Below, piece by piece: positions 5,007 to 6,268 of a stretch of DNA of 6,268 nucleotides. Both the position numbers and the translations under genes were made by a program. Numbering within the stretch: position 1 is the stretch's first letter; each line of letters opens with the position of its first letter. Below the pieces are notes generated by a model. The model had not been told where the DNA came from, searched no databases, and was given only the letters and a program-made list of their open reading frames with translations. This stretch comes from an uncultured Ruminococcus sp. (GTDB lineage Bacteria > Bacillota > Clostridia > Oscillospirales > Ruminococcaceae): assembly GCA_905199285.1 (NCBI GenBank), contig CAJKFZ010000151.1, positions 1-6,268 of the forward strand. Direction: 5' to 3'.

Positions 5007-6268
5007 TTATAATTCCTCCAGACTCTTATATTTTCTTTTAATTTTCTCGATACGTTCTCTTTGTTTTTTTGTTTCTGCAAATCCCATTGATTTACAGGCG
5101 TGGTCATTTTTTAGAATGCATATACACATACGTTTCCAGCTTGGAATATCTTTTGTAGATAAGATATCGTCGGTATCATCGGGAATGTTTCCTATGAAAA
5201 CTATTCTTGATTTTTTATCGATCGTATAGTTTGAAACTCCATTGCGTTTGATTTTATAACCGTTGATTTCAAGTTCTTTTATAGTTTCTTCTGAAAGACC
5301 TCCGCCTGTTTCATGCCAGAATTTTATAGATGTTTTAAACTTTTCGATATATTCTTTTCTGAGGCGTTTTGGAAGGGTATTAAGCAGAAATTCGGTATAC
5401 GATCTCCATGTATGACCTTTCGGAAGCTTGATATTTCTATATGCCATAGCGGTGGTTCTTCCGTATATGGCAGTGAAATTTGCTCCTTTCACACGTCCAA
5501 GAAGCTTGCCCCATGTTTCCGGCTCAAGAACTCTGTATAAATGAAGGCTGTCTTTTGCGTAATCATTGAAAGGCGAAGCTACACGCATCTGTTCCGGTTT
5601 CAGACCGGCTCTGTAATAAAGATCGTAAATATGATTGTATTCATAATTAAACTTATAATTTGCTGTCCATATATCATTTATGGTCCAGTCGTATATAGGA
5701 GAAGCGCACCATACATCTTTAAACATTTTAGATATCCAGCAAGTTCCGTTATATCCATATTTCTTATTAACGATCGAGCTGTATCGCTGTAAAGATTCCG
5801 AGGCTCTTAGTCCGAGCAGACACACAGTTTTTCCACCGCCATGTATTTCTTTATACCACCTTCCGAATTGTTTGGCAAGATTTTCCTGATGCATTTTATA
5901 CTTATAATAGTAAAAAGGATTGTTTTTGAGATTAATAACATAGGGTTTATTCGGCATAGGTCTTACCCATATTTCTTCTTTGGCGTCATCCCATGGATAC
6001 CAGTACATTTCATAACTGCTGAGAGCTGTTCTTGTTGCCATTGGAAGGCAGATCCAGTATGGTTCAATTAAATCAATATTTTTTTCAAATGTAGCTTCAA
6101 CATATTTTGTTGTGAAAGAATACTGCGCTTCAAAATCCTGATGAAATACTCCGAGTTTTTTATGTATGTTGTGTTGCTGCATATAATCAAGAACAAGATT
6201 TAAGAGCAGTCCGCTGTCTTTTCCGCCACTGAAAGACACATATACATTTTCAAATTCTTGAAAAACAT
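5007..6268 (-). CDS. PAPS reductase-fold protein (DUF3440), IbrA-like, 5' end cut by the window edge
   Basis: The frame is open to the right edge. Upstream of the GTG at 6239 it continues with VFQEFENVY before VSFSGGKDS, which is the normal lead-in to this motif, so the true start lies beyond the window. Seen over 419 full codons: the ATP-pyrophosphatase P-loop SGGKDS (4-9, counting from the GTG), HQDFEAQY (33-40), the GLRASES motif (143-149), PIYDWTINDIW (181-191), GLKPEQMRVASPF (212-224), and a C-terminal DUF3440-type part with IPSWKRMCICILKNDHACKSMGF and a basic coiled tail. The fold binds ATP or PAPS and activates substrates by adenylation or reduction. IbrA of E. coli is the characterised relative: a coactivator of prophage eib genes with IbrB. 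The IbrB-like gene follows immediately, overlapping its ribosome binding site. True sulfate assimilation is unlikely because no cys genes are adjacent and the C-terminal ECGLH-type motif of CysH is absent. The substrate is unknown. Confidence 0.9.
   Translation of the reverse strand, partial: VFQEFENVYVSFSGGKDSGLLLNLVLDYMQQHNIHKKLGVFHQDFEAQYSFTTKYVEATFEKNIDLIEPYWICLPMATRTALSSYEMYWYPWDDAKEEIWVRPMPNKPYVINLKNNPFYYYKYKMHQENLAKQFGRWYKEIHGGGKTVCLLGLRASESLQRYSSIVNKKYGYNGTCWISKMFKDVWCASPIYDWTINDIWTANYKFNYEYNHIYDLYYRAGLKPEQMRVASPFNDYAKDSLHLYRVLEPETWGKLLGRVKGANFTAIYGRTTAMAYRNIKLPKGHTWRSYTEFLLNTLPKRLRKEYIEKFKTSIKFWHETGGGLSEETIKELEINGYKIKRNGVSNYTIDKKSRIVFIGNIPDDTDDILSTKDIPSWKRMCICILKNDHACKSMGFAETKKQRERIEKIKRKYKSLEEL
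5015..5019 (-). promoter_or_regulatory. Ribosome binding site that supports the TTG start of the IbrB-like gene
   Basis: The minus strand reads GGAGG inside the last codons of the IbrA-like gene (Leu-Glu-Glu-Leu), 8 bases before the TTG at 5006. The TTG comes right after the TAA stop, so re-initiation by the same ribosome is plausible. Confidence 0.8.

Noticed and set aside
5007..6268. Reading the PAPS-reductase-fold gene as CysH of sulfate assimilation or as DndC.
   Set aside because: The CysH C-terminal Cys motif and cys neighbours are absent, and no dnd genes are seen; the DUF3440/IbrA-type C-terminal part and ParB partner fit better.
1..6268. CRISPR arrays, tRNA or rRNA genes, insertion sequences and attachment sites.
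   Set aside because: No regularly spaced long repeats, cloverleaf-like sequences, transposase or integrase genes, or flanking direct repeats were seen on either strand.

Overview
This AT-rich window looks like a low-GC Firmicute, most likely a gut or rumen Clostridium-type organism (a Ruminococcaceae or Lachnospiraceae relative). The evidence is strong AAGGAGG-type ribosome binding sites, some TTG/GTG starts, tight gene packing, and a bacitracin/lantibiotic-type ABC exporter with a split two-component system. The taxon is an inference from style; no marker gene is present. All seven genes lie on the minus strand, so transcription runs from the right edge to the left edge. No window-internal stretch longer than about 140 bases lacks a gene.

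Right part (about 4446-6268): a two-gene module. The upstream gene encodes a PAPS-reductase-fold (ATP-pyrophosphatase-like) protein of the DUF3440/IbrA type. It is cut by the right edge: the frame stays open to the last base, so the GTG at 6239 is not its real start. The next gene starts with TTG directly after the IbrA stop codon and encodes a ParB/Srx-fold protein of the IbrB type. In Escherichia coli the IbrA/IbrB pair activates expression of prophage-borne immunoglobulin-binding (eib) genes; the biochemistry of the pair is poorly understood. No eib-like target is seen here.

Left part (7-4306): a complete transporter and sensing locus in the order response regulator, ATPase, permease, permease, histidine kinase. 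The OmpR/PhoB-type regulator has its own promoter. The four genes after it appear to form one operon, with overlapping or closely abutting genes. That operon starts from a promoter with an extended -10 element and a poor -35. Upstream of the -10 are four CTTAAC-like direct repeats at 12, 12 and 11 base steps, the last ending 10 bases before the -10. This is the layout of a PhoB/PhoP-type activator site and is the best candidate for the binding site of the neighbouring regulator.

Together, the left genes suggest a cell-envelope stress or peptide-antibiotic self-protection circuit. The kinase has one membrane segment and no extracellular sensor domain, so the signal may come through the membrane or through the two paralogous permeases. 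The regulator would then switch on the transporter and kinase operon. The two permeases are clear tandem duplicates whose large predicted extracellular loops have diverged.
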